Source of the DNA: Progne subis subis
Taxonomy: Eukaryota; Chordata; Aves; Passeriformes; Hirundinidae
Length of the DNA stretch: 64,000 nt
Reading direction: 5' to 3'
NCBI GenBank assembly: GCA_022316685.1
Contig: JAKJHU010000030.1
Coordinates: forward strand, 14,526,018-14,590,017
Part shown: positions 1 to 11,000 of the stretch, piece by piece
Layout of the letters: each line of letters starts with the position of its first letter
Position numbering within the stretch: position 1 is the first letter of the stretch
Translations under genes and position numbers: made by a program
The notes under the pieces: generated by a model
Databases searched by the model: none
What the model was told of the DNA's origin: nothing
Seen by the model: the letters and a program-made list of their open reading frames with translations, nothing else

Positions 1-1617
1 CTCTGGAGACCTGCAGAGTATTCCTCAGCTGCAGACACAACCGAGAAGCTGGTGACTTGTTTTCACAGTTTCTCATATCAAGTCTCAAGCAAGAGGAACA
101 GATAGAGGGACAGCATTCAGGTGGTTATAAAGTGTCTGCTGAGCTGATGTTGGATGTGTCCAGATGTGACTGCAGTGATATTTTATTTTGTTAGATCTTC
201 ATGTCTTCGGTTCTGGATGCAGCTTATCATTTACAATCTTCACAATAAGCAAATGTGCATTTGGTTAGACATGAGATTGTGGTTTGGAATGGAAGTGATC
301 TTTGAAGATCACTCAGTCTATCCTCCCTGCAATGAGTAGGGGTATCTTCCATTGGATCTGTAGTTCAAATTCTCCATTTAGAACACTTGTGCAGAATTCA
401 CTGCGGGCCTGACCCACTCTGCAAATCTCCACTTTCTGTCCTCCAGTTGGTAAACACCAATGTGTCTCCCACTCAGTTCCAAGAACTTAATTGTTAAATC
501 TGAATTTTCTGTGAAGACTGTGGAAGTATTATGAAACCAGAGACTATCTGATCAGGAAGAATAGCAAATTGGAATCAGTGCTAAATTTATAAAAGCATCT
601 TTTCAAATAGCATCTTTTGTTGTTGTTAAATGAAACTCTTTTGACAACTAAATTCCTCTTTTTCCCTCCATCCAGTCCTGATGAGTACAGGTAGATCCTA
701 AAAAAGCTAGTGTAATTTTTCTTCGTGCTTGTTTTGACTGATGTTTGCTTCAGATCCTTAAAAAAATACATTTAAAAAAATTCTTGCATTTGGGAACTTT
801 TAAAAGTGCTTCAGCATAAAAATAAAGCTTAAATATGTTTTGGTTTGGGAGTGACATGCGCAAGTTGGGACTTTATCAGTGGGGTCATAGAAAGTAACCC
901 TGTTTAAAATCTGTGGCTTCCATGGCCTTTGGTAGCTATTTCTATCAATTTTGAGTAAAAAGTGGTGTTTTAAGGAAACTTCTCTGCTGGAAAAGACTTG
1001 ATAGACCTCCACAAATCTGCTGTAGTTTCCTGCTGCAGTTTCTGTGAGCTCACCTTTTCTCAAAACACAGACTTTGAAAGTGTTGATTTCCATTAACTCT
1101 TCTTTCTGCCATTACTTTTACAACCAAGGCAGATCATATAGTTTTATTTAGAAATCACCCATCATTAGTAACCACAATCATTTAGCAGACATATTTACAA
1201 GGTAAGTGACAGTGGGAAGTAATTAAGTTTAATATAAATCACAGTCAGTTTCAAATCTGCAGGCTTCAAAATAGTAATTAATAGAATTGCAGCTTCTATA
1301 AAAAGATGCAGTATTTATAGCAGTATCTTCTTTTCCTAACTAAACACATGGAGTCTACCTTGGAAATTTAAATCCCCTCTCTGTTCATCTTATTTGTTCC
1401 AGTTATTTTCTTCCTCTGGCGCACTTCATTGCCGATTTCCCAGTGCTTGTTTTTTTATGGGGAGATTTTTGACTCTTAAAATGATGATGCGGAGGAAGAA
1501 GAGTTCCACAATATCCAAAATATGCAAATGGCTTGCAAATACATGCACCTTGAACTGTTGCTTTCTGCTAAATCTGTGTTTTATTGATCAGTGCCTAACG
1601 TGTGCTTTGTTTCACAG
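1..1617 (+). other. ZHX2: ZHX2 intron (3' end), non-coding
   Basis: This AT-rich stretch lies upstream of the ZHX2 coding exon and has no credible coding exon on either strand. It ends in a pyrimidine-rich tract and a CACAG acceptor at 1613-1617, so I read it as the 3' part of the intron before the coding exon. In mammals the earlier ZHX2 exons are non-coding and far upstream, and none is recognisable here. Short open frames in the stretch lack family similarity and codon structure. Confidence 0.7.
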
Positions 1618-1622
1618 GTGTC

Positions 1623-1682
1623 ATGCAGCTGACAGGTCTACTGGTGGAGCTGATGGTCACAGCCAGGGCAGAAATTCTTTAA
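1623..1682 (+). other. Upstream ORF in ZHX2 5' UTR (19 codons)
   Basis: An ATG six bases into the exon opens a 19-codon frame that ends at TAA 1680-1682. It lies wholly upstream of the ZHX2 start at 1801 and in the same frame relation to no later coding sequence. A short upstream frame like this could lower translation of the main frame. This is inferred from position only, and no conservation data are available here. Confidence 0.45.
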
Positions 1683-1800
1683 ACAAAACAGTCAAATAAT
1701 CAGGGACGTCTGGGGCTGTTTGCACGATCTACTGAGTTAGTTGCTCACCTTGTCAAAAGAAGCCACCATCTGGGACGACAGCTCACTGCCAGCAGCTGCT

Positions 1801-4299
1801 ATGGCCAGCAAAAGAAAGTCTACAACTCCCTGTATGGTGCGAACCTCTGAAATCATGGAGCAGGAAGGTGCTGAGAGTGTAGAGACTCCTAAAGACAAGG
1901 GGACTGGTGCATTGCAACACGAATCCAAAAAAACCTGGCCTTCAGAAAACGTAGTCAAAGACTGCGAAGTCATTGAGGCAAAGCCCCCAGCTGAAAATCA
2001 GTCTAAGAAACCCCAGGGTGGTTATGAGTGTAAGTATTGCCCTTACTCAACACAGAACTTAAATGAATTTACAGAGCACGTTGACACTCAGCATCCAAAT
2101 GTCATTCTCAACCCCCTCTATGTCTGTGCTGAATGCAATTTCACAACCAAAAAATACGATTCTTTATCTGACCACAACACAAAATACCACCCGGGAGAGA
2201 CAAACTTTAAACTGAAATTAATTAAACGCAATAATCAGACTGTTTTAGAGCAGTCTATTGAGACCACCACTAACGATGTCACTGTCACGAGCAGTGGGCT
2301 AGAAAATGCAGAGTATGACGATTCACTTCATGGGGGAATCGGTGCAAGTAAAGTGCCCGTGATGAAAGTGGGAAAGCCTAAAGGAGAAACCAAGAAGGGA
2401 TGTAAAAAGCCAGAAGAGGGAGTTATGGAGAACCACGTGGACGGCGCTGTCCCCCGCATCATAACTGAAGCCACGGAAGCTATTGCCTGTATAAATGGAG
2501 ACCTCCTCCAGGATGTGTTAGCCCACGTTATGCCCTCTGTGCAGCTGCCACCAAATATCAACCTTGTCCCCAAGGTCCCGGTCCCTCTGAACAGTACCAA
2601 ATATAACTCTGCACTGGACACTAACGCAACCATGATCAACTCCTTTAATAAGTTTCCTTACCCAACGCAGGCGGAGCTGTCGTGGTTGACAGCAGCATCA
2701 AAACATCCGGAAGAACAAATCCGAATCTGGTTTGCTACCCAACGTTTGAAGCATGGTATAAGTTGGTCTCCTGAAGAAGTGGAGGAAGCAAGGAAGAAGA
2801 TGTTCAATGGTACTATCCAGGCAGTTCCCCAGACCATCACCGTCCTGCCAGCTCCTTTGGCAACTGCAAAAATGCCACAGCCCATCATCCAGACAGCTTT
2901 GCCTTGTCAGATACTGGGCCAGACTGGCCTGGTTTTGACTCCCGTGTCAAATGGTTCAACTGTTTCCTGTTCACCAATTACACTTGCTGTTGCCCCAAAC
3001 CAGGGCCAAAAGAGGACAATACAGACCTTATCAAGTGCCCCAGAGGCCAAGCGTCCTCATGTAGTTCAGGTGCCTGAGATTCCTGCCAAGTTGACTGCTG
3101 TTCCCGTGACACCGGCCAGTGAGCGGAAGAAAACCAAGGAGCAGATAGCAGAGCTGAAGGCCAGTTTCATGGCAAGCCAGTTTCCTGATGATGCTGAAGT
3201 CTACCGGCTTATAGAGGCGACAGGACTTTCCAGGAGTGAGATCAAAAAGTGGTTCAGTGACCACAGGTACAGAAGTCAGAGGGGCATTGTGCAAATTCCT
3301 GGTGATGCTTTAGGGAAAGATCAAACAGCGCCTTCAGCTGGTCGACATGGCCGGTCATTTCACCCATACACAGATTTTACTCCCCAGAGATTCAAAGAGA
3401 AAACTCAAGAGCAGCTTAGGGCCCTTGAGGAGAGTTTCTTAAAATGCTCTTTTCCCACCCAGGGAGAATTGGACAGGCTTCGAGTGGAGACCAAGCTGAG
3501 TAGGAGGGAGATAGATTCATGGTTCTCCGAGCGGAGAAAGATAAGGGACAGCATGGAGCAAGCTGTCTTGGACTCAATGGGATCATACAGAAAAATTAAG
3601 GATCAAGGAACTCCCAATGGTGCAATAAGCCAGGCAGAACTTCTGAGTAGCTCTCAGCTCCCTGGTGCTTTATCTGGGTCCTCCCCCACACTGAAGAAAA
3701 CACAAGAGCAAATTCATCTATTGAAAAGCACATTTGCAAGGACCCAGTGGCCATCACCCCAGGAGTATGACCAGTTAGCATCTCAGACTGGGCTCACGAG
3801 GACGGAGATAGTTCGCTGGTTCAAGGAGAACCGGTCTTCACTAAGAACAGGGTCACTTAAATGGATTGACCAGTACCAGCAGCAGTATGCTGGTGACAGT
3901 CATAACAAGCAAAGCCAGAAAAAGAGCTCAAAACATGTTGAGAGTCCAAAGAATGGTAATGAGGTATCCCGACAGCATTACCAGGAGTGTAAAAAACTGA
4001 ACGAAGAGAATGGGGGGAAACCAGTGGTGAGAGCAAAAAGAGACTGCGAACCACTGAAAGACTCTTTGTTGGGGAATCAAGCAGAGGGTGTGGAGAGGCT
4101 GGAGTGCCACAGCCACGATGGCCACGGCAGTGAGGAGAACGAGGAGCCGGCAGAGGTCAGCTGGGTGGAGGTGACGGTGGGCGAGGATGACGCTGCCTCG
4201 GACTGTACGGACAGCTGGAGCCAAACGGCCCCTGAGGGCCACACAGAGCTGGCAGACTTGGACTCTGAAAGTATACCTGGAGACACTTCCCACGTATAG
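1801..4299 (+). CDS. ZHX2: Zinc fingers and homeoboxes protein 2 (ZHX2), complete, 832 aa
   Basis: This is a nuclear transcriptional repressor of the ZHX family, whose members homo- and heterodimerise and bind NF-YA. The protein reads MASKRKSTTPCMVRTS at its start, nearly identical to human ZHX2 as I know it, and its length is close to the human 837 aa. Two C2H2 fingers are visible: C77-C80-H93-H98 and C109-C112-H125-H130. Four homeodomains follow at about 264-325, 440-496, 531-588 and 630-688. Their recognition helices contain IWFATQR, KWFSDHR, SWFSERR and RWFKENR. The tail is acidic (about 775-830). The start is ATG 1801: the open frame extends 20 codons upstream but has no earlier in-frame ATG, and GCTGCTATGG is a fair Kozak context. 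The whole CDS is in one exon. I separate it from ZHX1 by the N-terminus and by the neighbouring DERL1. Confidence 0.97.
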   Translation: MASKRKSTTPCMVRTSEIMEQEGAESVETPKDKGTGALQHESKKTWPSENVVKDCEVIEAKPPAENQSKKPQGGYECKYCPYSTQNLNEFTEHVDTQHPNVILNPLYVCAECNFTTKKYDSLSDHNTKYHPGETNFKLKLIKRNNQTVLEQSIETTTNDVTVTSSGLENAEYDDSLHGGIGASKVPVMKVGKPKGETKKGCKKPEEGVMENHVDGAVPRIITEATEAIACINGDLLQDVLAHVMPSVQLPPNINLVPKVPVPLNSTKYNSALDTNATMINSFNKFPYPTQAELSWLTAASKHPEEQIRIWFATQRLKHGISWSPEEVEEARKKMFNGTIQAVPQTITVLPAPLATAKMPQPIIQTALPCQILGQTGLVLTPVSNGSTVSCSPITLAVAPNQGQKRTIQTLSSAPEAKRPHVVQVPEIPAKLTAVPVTPASERKKTKEQIAELKASFMASQFPDDAEVYRLIEATGLSRSEIKKWFSDHRYRSQRGIVQIPGDALGKDQTAPSAGRHGRSFHPYTDFTPQRFKEKTQEQLRALEESFLKCSFPTQGELDRLRVETKLSRREIDSWFSERRKIRDSMEQAVLDSMGSYRKIKDQGTPNGAISQAELLSSSQLPGALSGSSPTLKKTQEQIHLLKSTFARTQWPSPQEYDQLASQTGLTRTEIVRWFKENRSSLRTGSLKWIDQYQQQYAGDSHNKQSQKKSSKHVESPKNGNEVSRQHYQECKKLNEENGGKPVVRAKRDCEPLKDSLLGNQAEGVERLECHSHDGHGSEENEEPAEVSWVEVTVGEDDAASDCTDSWSQTAPEGHTELADLDSESIPGDTSHV

Positions 4300-4303
4300 A
4301 CAG

Positions 4304-4305
4304 GT
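4304..4305 (+). promoter_or_regulatory. ZHX2: Candidate splice donor four bases after the ZHX2 stop
   Basis: The sequence TAG-ACAG|GTAATG has a near-consensus donor directly behind the stop codon. A junction this close to the stop would not be expected to trigger nonsense-mediated decay. It suggests that most of the 3' UTR lies in a separate downstream exon, as in mammalian ZHX2 to my recollection. I could not place that exon with confidence. Confidence 0.55.
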
Positions 4306-4435
4306 AATGCTGAGGGTGCCCTGTTTCTCTGAGCCTGCGTTTTTCGGAGTGTGCTTCCAGCATTCTGTAGGCCCCGCTTCAGTGTAAATCCCTGGAGCCC
4401 ATCCCTGCCAGATGCTTTTGTCTGCTGGATGCCTG

Positions 4436-4471
4436 AATAAAAGGGAGACCCATTCTTGCTTGTAAATTAAA
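4436..4471 (+). terminator. ZHX2: Candidate proximal polyadenylation signals of ZHX2
   Basis: AATAAA at 4436-4441 and ATTAAA at 4466-4471 are followed by a GT- and T-rich tract at about 4495-4535. This is the usual layout of a vertebrate cleavage site. Use of these signals would give a very short 3' UTR and would compete with splicing at the donor at 4304. Inference from motifs only. Confidence 0.35.
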
Positions 4472-4838
4472 GCCAACTGCATGTTAGAGGAGGGGTTAGT
4501 GCTGTTTGCCTTGTTTCTTGTCTCCTTGTGGGTCAAGTCCTGGATAAGGGAGGTTTTCATAATTTTTTTTTTTTTGGCAATAAGTGATTAAACCTTAAAA
4601 CTTTCTGTCTTTAAAAAAACGCCATAACTTTTGCAGCACTTCCCATAAAACTGAGCCACGCAGAGAAATGGTAAGTAACACTAGTTGCTACTATCTCCCT
4701 TGCTGAGAGATCACTGAATAGAGGCTGTGCCTGCTTTTGCATCTCAGGTCCTTCCTTTGCAGCATCCTGCCGTTTTTAAAACAAAAGGTCACTGGGGTAG
4801 GGCCTAGGATGTTGATGCTTCTTTATGCAAAGGCAAGC

Positions 4839-4857
4839 AAAAAAAAAAAAAAAAAAA
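4839..4857. repeat. Poly(A) run, 19 nt
   Basis: Nineteen consecutive A. No target-site duplication or retroposon body was recognised beside it, so it is listed only as a homopolymer. Confidence 0.9.
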
Positions 4858-5048
4858 CCAACGGATCTGAAGTGGCTCATGCAAATACGCTTTCTTCCTG
4901 TTGCAAGTGAGAATCCTCTCCAGTCTTGCTTTGTTCTGCTTGCTCTCACTAGAGTCTTAGGAAATGCCCCAGACTAAGCTGTGTGGGTGTTTAGCAGCTC
5001 TTCTTCACAGGATCTTGAATTTAAAAGCAAGCTGCAGGGCCTGGCTTT

Positions 5049-5066
5049 GGGGGGGGGGGGGGGGGG
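5049..5066. repeat. Poly(G) run, 18 nt
   Basis: Eighteen consecutive G on the plus strand, rare in this otherwise AT-rich stretch. Such a run can form G-quadruplexes and is prone to length error in sequencing. Confidence 0.9.
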
Positions 5067-8000
5067 TGTTTATATGATCTTTCCCAATTTGAAAGGGCTT
5101 GTTATTTGGAGACCTGAAACCTGTTTCTGATCACAGTTGCACAAGTGTAAATCTGGAGCAAGCACTGTCAGTATTTCTTGCATGTTGAGTTGACTTTACT
5201 GGAGCCTGTAACATTTTGTGCTTAGTATAACTGGATCTGTCTCTCTCCAAACCAGAATTTCCTTAAACCACAACTTCAGAGCTTATCCTACAGAAAGCTC
5301 AGTAGACTGCATTAAAAACCATAGTGAAAGAACACCTGTTTGAGAAAATAGGTAATTTTCTGGCATCTAATAAGTAAAATATTCTTGAACATTTCTTTAG
5401 AAAAAAGAAATACAAAAAGGACTGATAGAAGTGCCCCCACACTTCTATTTAAGACTTCTGTTATTATAGCTACCAGTACTTGGTTTGAACTACCTGTTGC
5501 AGAGGTGCAGTTCTTGGTGGCAAGCCCTGCTGGCTAGCACTCCGTTTTCTTCATGTGCAATACTTGTCCAAAAGTCTCCTGGACATTCTCTGATATTAAA
5601 AAAAAAACAACCAAAAAAAAAACCAAACAAAAAAAACCTGAAGTGATCTCTTTTTTAACTGAATTCTGTTAGCTAATCCTGAGAAATGCTGTGACAGCAT
5701 CTATGTAACAAAATATCTTAAAGATTCAGACTGCATTGCAAGGCACTGTCCTGCATGATCCTTGGGAAGTTGGTAATTAGGGATGTGAGGATCAGGTGTT
5801 ACCTGTGTGTCAGAGGCAGGGATTAAAGGAAGAAGGATGTGGGAACATCAGCCAGAGGCACACTGGGGTGCCACTGTTGTGCAGCCACATAAGAAGGGAG
5901 AGCCAGAATCTGATCTGCCTTTTAAAGTAAACGTGTGACGAATAAATGCATTGTGGGATTATTTTTCTCCAGGTTGTTATTCCAGAACATTTCCCCCTTC
6001 CAGCTACAAATACTGATTCTGAGGAGAGGGAACAGATCAGGGGCTCAGAGTGGCAAAAGCAAAGAAGGCAGGAGCCGGGGGAGTTGTCTGAAACCCCTGT
6101 TTCTTATAAACCTCTTGTACTATGAAACCAAGATCTGCAGCTGCTCCCTTCCAGCAGCGTAGGTCTGGTGCCTGCGTTTTTGTGCTTGTGAGCAGTGTCA
6201 GGTATGTTGGAGTGAACCTCCTGCCTGTGTGCCCTGGTGCAAATGTTGACCATAAAGCTTCAGGGCTTTGGAGGTGTTCAAGTGTTATCAGGGAGGAATT
6301 CTTACAAGAACTTTGGTCTCAGTTAAACTGTTGCCGAGTGATCCTTTTGATGAGGAGCTTTCTAGTGGTTGTGTGTAAATCTATCTACTGAGAAGAGGTG
6401 CACTGGAGCAGGACTCCTGCTGCAAAAAGCATGCAGTAATGGTCAGAGGGCCATTTTGTCCTCTGCTCCTTGACAGTTTCTCAGTGTCCTGGTCTGGGGA
6501 CTTAAAAAATATTTTTAATTTTCCTATATTCTGCCTGTAAGTCTCAACTGAGAAATGCAAGTGTCTGCTCTGTGGTGCACACAGAGGCATTGCCACAGTT
6601 GTGCCACAAAATTTGGAATCTTTAGACCCCACACTGATGGGACTCACAGGATAATCTCAGCTATTCTGAGCTTTCATTGGGCAGCCAATCTTAAAAATTT
6701 TCAGCTAAAACTTTGGTGTTAAATTAACAAGGTGTTACCCTAAGTGGCATCCAGGATATGACTGAAAAGCAGAGACATTTGTATGACCTGACGGAGAGCT
6801 TGTTTCTGTCAGTTACCATAAGAGCTTGATTTTTCCTAACATGCTCCTCAGGTACCACATGGTCGAGGTGGACTGAAGAGCTGACAAGGGATTCCTCTTG
6901 TCTCTCACACAGCCACACTTCCTGTGTGTCTTTCACTGCTGAACCATACATCAGGCAGAAGCTTGCTCCTTTCTTTTCATGGTGTTGCTGTTTTGCCAGC
7001 TTGATCTGCGTAATCTAAAATGAACGTTTGTTGGTGATTGACCTTCATACCCTTCTTGACTGAATTTGTGTGCTGGCTTTTGTAAAACTTCAGTTCTTCC
7101 AGGCCATCTCAGTCACTCTCTTCTCCAGTATGTAGCTTTAGGAGATTTTGGAACCATTAGAGAATATTTGTGTTACCATGTTTGGCAGATTCTGCTGCTG
7201 CTGCAGCTAGAGGGAATTTCACAGGGGACTGGGCCTCTGAGAGTAGGATTCATGCCAGGACTCTGCAATGCCATCCTGGGACTAAGAAGAGGCTCTCTTA
7301 CTAAGTCTGTATCTGAGGCTTTTGGAAAAATTGGATTTATTCCATAGAGCAAGGTCAGCTTTCTTGAACAGTGAGGCTGGGAGACCTGTCCCCATAGGGT
7401 ACTGGGCCTTCCAGATACTGAGTGGCTGCTGTAGGTGCACTAAAGCCATTTCTGAAAGTGTTCCTGAGACTCTCATGAACCTCTGTGTCCCTCTTGTAGT
7501 GAAGCCCAACTGTTCTGTCAAGAGAGTGCTTTAGCTCCCTTTCCAGTTAGTAGAGGGGTTCCTGTCTTCCTACAGCACAGGTCAGAATTGGGTGCCTTGT
7601 CCTCCTTTGCACAAGTTCAACAAACAGAAACTGGTTCTGAATTAAACACAGCAGACTGCAGCTCAGACAGGAGAGCAGGACCAGAGTGTGCCAGAGCATT
7701 TGGCAGCTTCTGCTGGCTTTCTTCAGTGTTGTCTCCCTGTGGGGTTTTCCCAAGACCAGAGCTTTTGTTTTTTCTCAGAATCATTTGGTTCTTTCTCCAT
7801 CACCACCTTTCCACAGTAAACTTTTTGGAGTTATTTCATGGCGACCTTTTTTAAGCAAGATGTGGGCACCAAAGCCTGTGGCTCATGGTGGGAACAAGGC
7901 AGCTGAACACTCTGGATCTTGATGGCTGTGACCGCTGCTCTGTGGAGGTTTGCCAAAGTCAAACCATGTGTGAAGGTTGCACAGTAGGAAAAAAAAAAGC

Positions 8001-11000
8001 CTGAAGGCAGTCATCCATTGCATCTGCTGAATGCATGATACTGAGCATCAGAGGTAATCTGGGTCCTCTTGGCATCTCTAGCCCCTTCTGCACTGTTGCA
8101 GGAGCTGAGATCACTTGTTTGCCAGTGACCCAGCGCGTTCCTCAGTGTCCAAAGCCACCAAAAGTGAACATCACTGGGGTTTCTCACTTTCTGCCCAAGT
8201 TCTCACTTTCCTTGAAGTTCAGGGTTTCATTTTGAAAGTTCACAGTAGTGTCTGCTACTGGTGCTGGTCTCCAAGTCAGCATCCTGAAGTAACTCAGCAT
8301 GGGATTGACAAGTGATTTTTGCAGAATTTGGGTCACCCTAAAACATTTGAGGGAATGAGGCTGAAGTAGGGAGGACATGCTTTTTCCTGTGAAACGAGTG
8401 AGGTGCATTAGAGACCCAAGCTCTAATATAACGAAGGATTTCAGAGGGAGCAGCAAAACCCAGTGCAGCAAATGAAAATTTTCCAGTGAGTCAGGATGAA
8501 CAGGGCCTGTGTGGGAAGGTCTCAAGGGTGGGGGGAGGAGGACTCTTCCCCTTGATGTTGGTGCAAACCTGTGGTCTTTTCCTGGGTTGACTGCATTGCT
8601 TTCTGCATTGCAGATGCCACATAGAGCTCACTGCTTTTGTGGGAAATAACAGACCAGATAGCAACATCCATAAGAGGTGTGAAATAATGAGTTAGCTCAG
8701 GTTTCAGTGAGCACTGCTGCAGGGTGAGTGAAGAGGATGTTTGCACTTGTTGCACATTGACAGCTCAGTGTGAAAAAACTGAGCATAATCCCTGTCATAA
8801 AGCCATTGCTTTTTACTGGGAACTGGGGATGTATAAATTGGTGGCTATTTGAAGGTTGGCTTTGAGGGGTCATTTTTTTAATCTCTGGTCCAATTGTGCA
8901 GCCTTTATGTTGGTGCAGCAGTCACAGCAGAACCAGGAAGCTGCTCTGCAGAGCACAGGCATGTCCAGCTTTTTCCATTGTCTTTTAGTTTGTATAATTT
9001 TCTAAAATAATGTAAACCAGAAAGTATTATGAGGGGATTTACTGAGGGAGAAAGACCTGAAGTCTTCTTGGTCTTAGCACTGTCTGTCCTGTGCTTGCAG
9101 AGTAGTTGTCCCAAACACATGCATGCATCGCCTTGGAGTCTGTGGGAACCTGCCTGAGCCGAGGCTGGACATTATATCCCTGTTAGAAGTCTATTGGGGA
9201 TTATTAGCTGGGTGTTACATGTAGCAAAAATGCAGCACCCTTCCACGTGAGGCTGTGGTAAGGATAGGCTTCAGGTACAGTTACCACAATACAGTGTTAC
9301 CATAGGTGTAGGGATGTAAACCAGATCTCATCATAGTTAACAGCTCTAACAGTTCATAGTGCCTTAAAAAATAATATGCTTTTATAATTTTTGCAGGGGT
9401 ATTCCTCAGCCGTGCTGTCCTGATGTTGAAGGGGAAATGCTGTCTGAAAATAGAAGAAAACTATTTTCCTGCCTGGGTGAGAGAGTGTGTTGTGACTACA
9501 AGTCTCAAACTGCGCTTGTGGAGGCACAGTGAGAAATACTCTCATGGAGCGTCATCATGGAATTGTTGATAGTGCCAAAGTCCTACTACTGCGTTACAAA
9601 AGAGAAGGAAGAAAGAGGAAAGGGTCCTTGTACATAGTTTTCTCTTAGTTTCTCTCCCACCCACTTTCCTGCCCAGCCTCTTCCTCTACTGGAACAGATT
9701 TGTACAAGATAAAAATTTTGTTAATTTTTTTAATAGGTGCAAGTTATTCTTGCATATAATGCAATTGAGAAATGTTGGGGTTGGTTGGGGGGAGGGAAGT
9801 GTCTTTTGTGGAGGAGGGAGGTTTTTTTTTTCCTGAAGTGTTTTAAGAGTTGCAATCTTTTGAAGTTGTCTTGGTGCAGATCAACACCTGAGCCCAGATC
9901 CCCACTCCAGTTTACATTTCAGACCAGTTAAACGTGTTCTGGAGAAGTGGGGTTTCTTTTTTTGTTTTGTGTTTTTTTTTCTCTTGTTGTTTTGACTTTT
10001 TTGTTTTGTTCTATGGCCACCTGCTACTGATTGAAGTATTTAAATCTCTGCTTTTCCATGCTCCTACAAGGCAAGTCTTCTCCAGCTCCTGTACTTCACT
10101 TTTCATCAGCCAGCCCCAGCTGTGGATCTCTGAAGATTTGGCTAGAATGCCTTTTTTTGATTATTGGTTTGGTTTGGGGGGTTTTTTAAGCACTTTTTGT
10201 TTAAACATAGGCAGAGTACAATTCCCAGAGGGGTTGTAATGAGGAAAATAAGATGCTTCATAATCCAAATTGATTTGTGTTTCTTTGGCTGGTACAGTGA
10301 TGGGCACCATAACCGCCAGTCTGCCCTCCAGCTTTAGACGGTTTAGCACACAACAGAATTTTCTTATTAACCCTTGCCACTAAATTTTTAGATCATTCCT
10401 AGGTTCCTGAGTGCACTTTTTTTCAAATACTGTTAATTTGGATTTGTTGTGGGGGTGTCTGTCTGTGCACGTGTGAGGAGGGAACGGAGGGGGAGCAGGA
10501 GCCTGGGTGCAGGAGCTGTCTGGTGCGTTCCTCTGATGAGCTGCGGTTGGAAAACTTGCCCACCTTTCAGTATGCTGCACAAAATAGGACGCTAGGGAGT
10601 TTGAATAAATCCAACTTTTCTAACTTGTTGCTCATTTGTTGTAACTCAATAAAACAAAGGCTAAAATTTTGGTAACTTTTTTCTCAACTCTTTTGTTTTA
10701 CTCTAAAATAAATAAATCCCAAAACAACCACGCCCCACCAAACCTCAGCCCTAACTTTGTGTAAGGAACTTGATGTCTTTAGAGCTGCAATGAGGGTTTC
10801 GTGCGTTTTGCAGTATTTGGCTTGGCAAAATACTAGCTGTATTAAAGTGAAGTCCGTGAATACTAATGTTTATTCCCCCATGTCAGTCAGCTCTTTCCTG
10901 CAGGAAGGATGGAGAGAGTGCCTGGGAATGAGACTTGTATTTTGATTGCAGATTCACAAACTGAATGAATGAAACCACCCCTGTGCTTCGCCCATATATA

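Larger units (their letters stand above)
1618..4303 (+). other. ZHX2: ZHX2 main exon (5' UTR part, whole CDS, 4 nt of 3' UTR)
   Basis: The exon starts after the acceptor ending at 1617 (TTTCACAG) and runs to a strong donor, ACAG|GTAATG, with GT at 4304-4305. It holds 183 nt of 5' UTR, the complete reading frame and only four bases after the stop. A single exon carrying all the coding sequence is the known arrangement of human ZHX2. If the donor is not used, transcription could end at the AATAAA and ATTAAA signals near 4436-4471. Confidence 0.75.

Noticed and set aside
1741..1800. Twenty extra in-frame codons upstream of the ZHX2 ATG, open from a TTG
   Set aside because: There is no ATG in this part, and the protein from 1801 starts exactly like known ZHX2 proteins. 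The stretch is 5' UTR.
3928..4560. A 210-codon open frame on the minus strand over the ZHX2 end
   Set aside because: It is antisense to the conserved ZHX2 coding sequence and has no domain features. Its openness follows from the composition of the sense strand.
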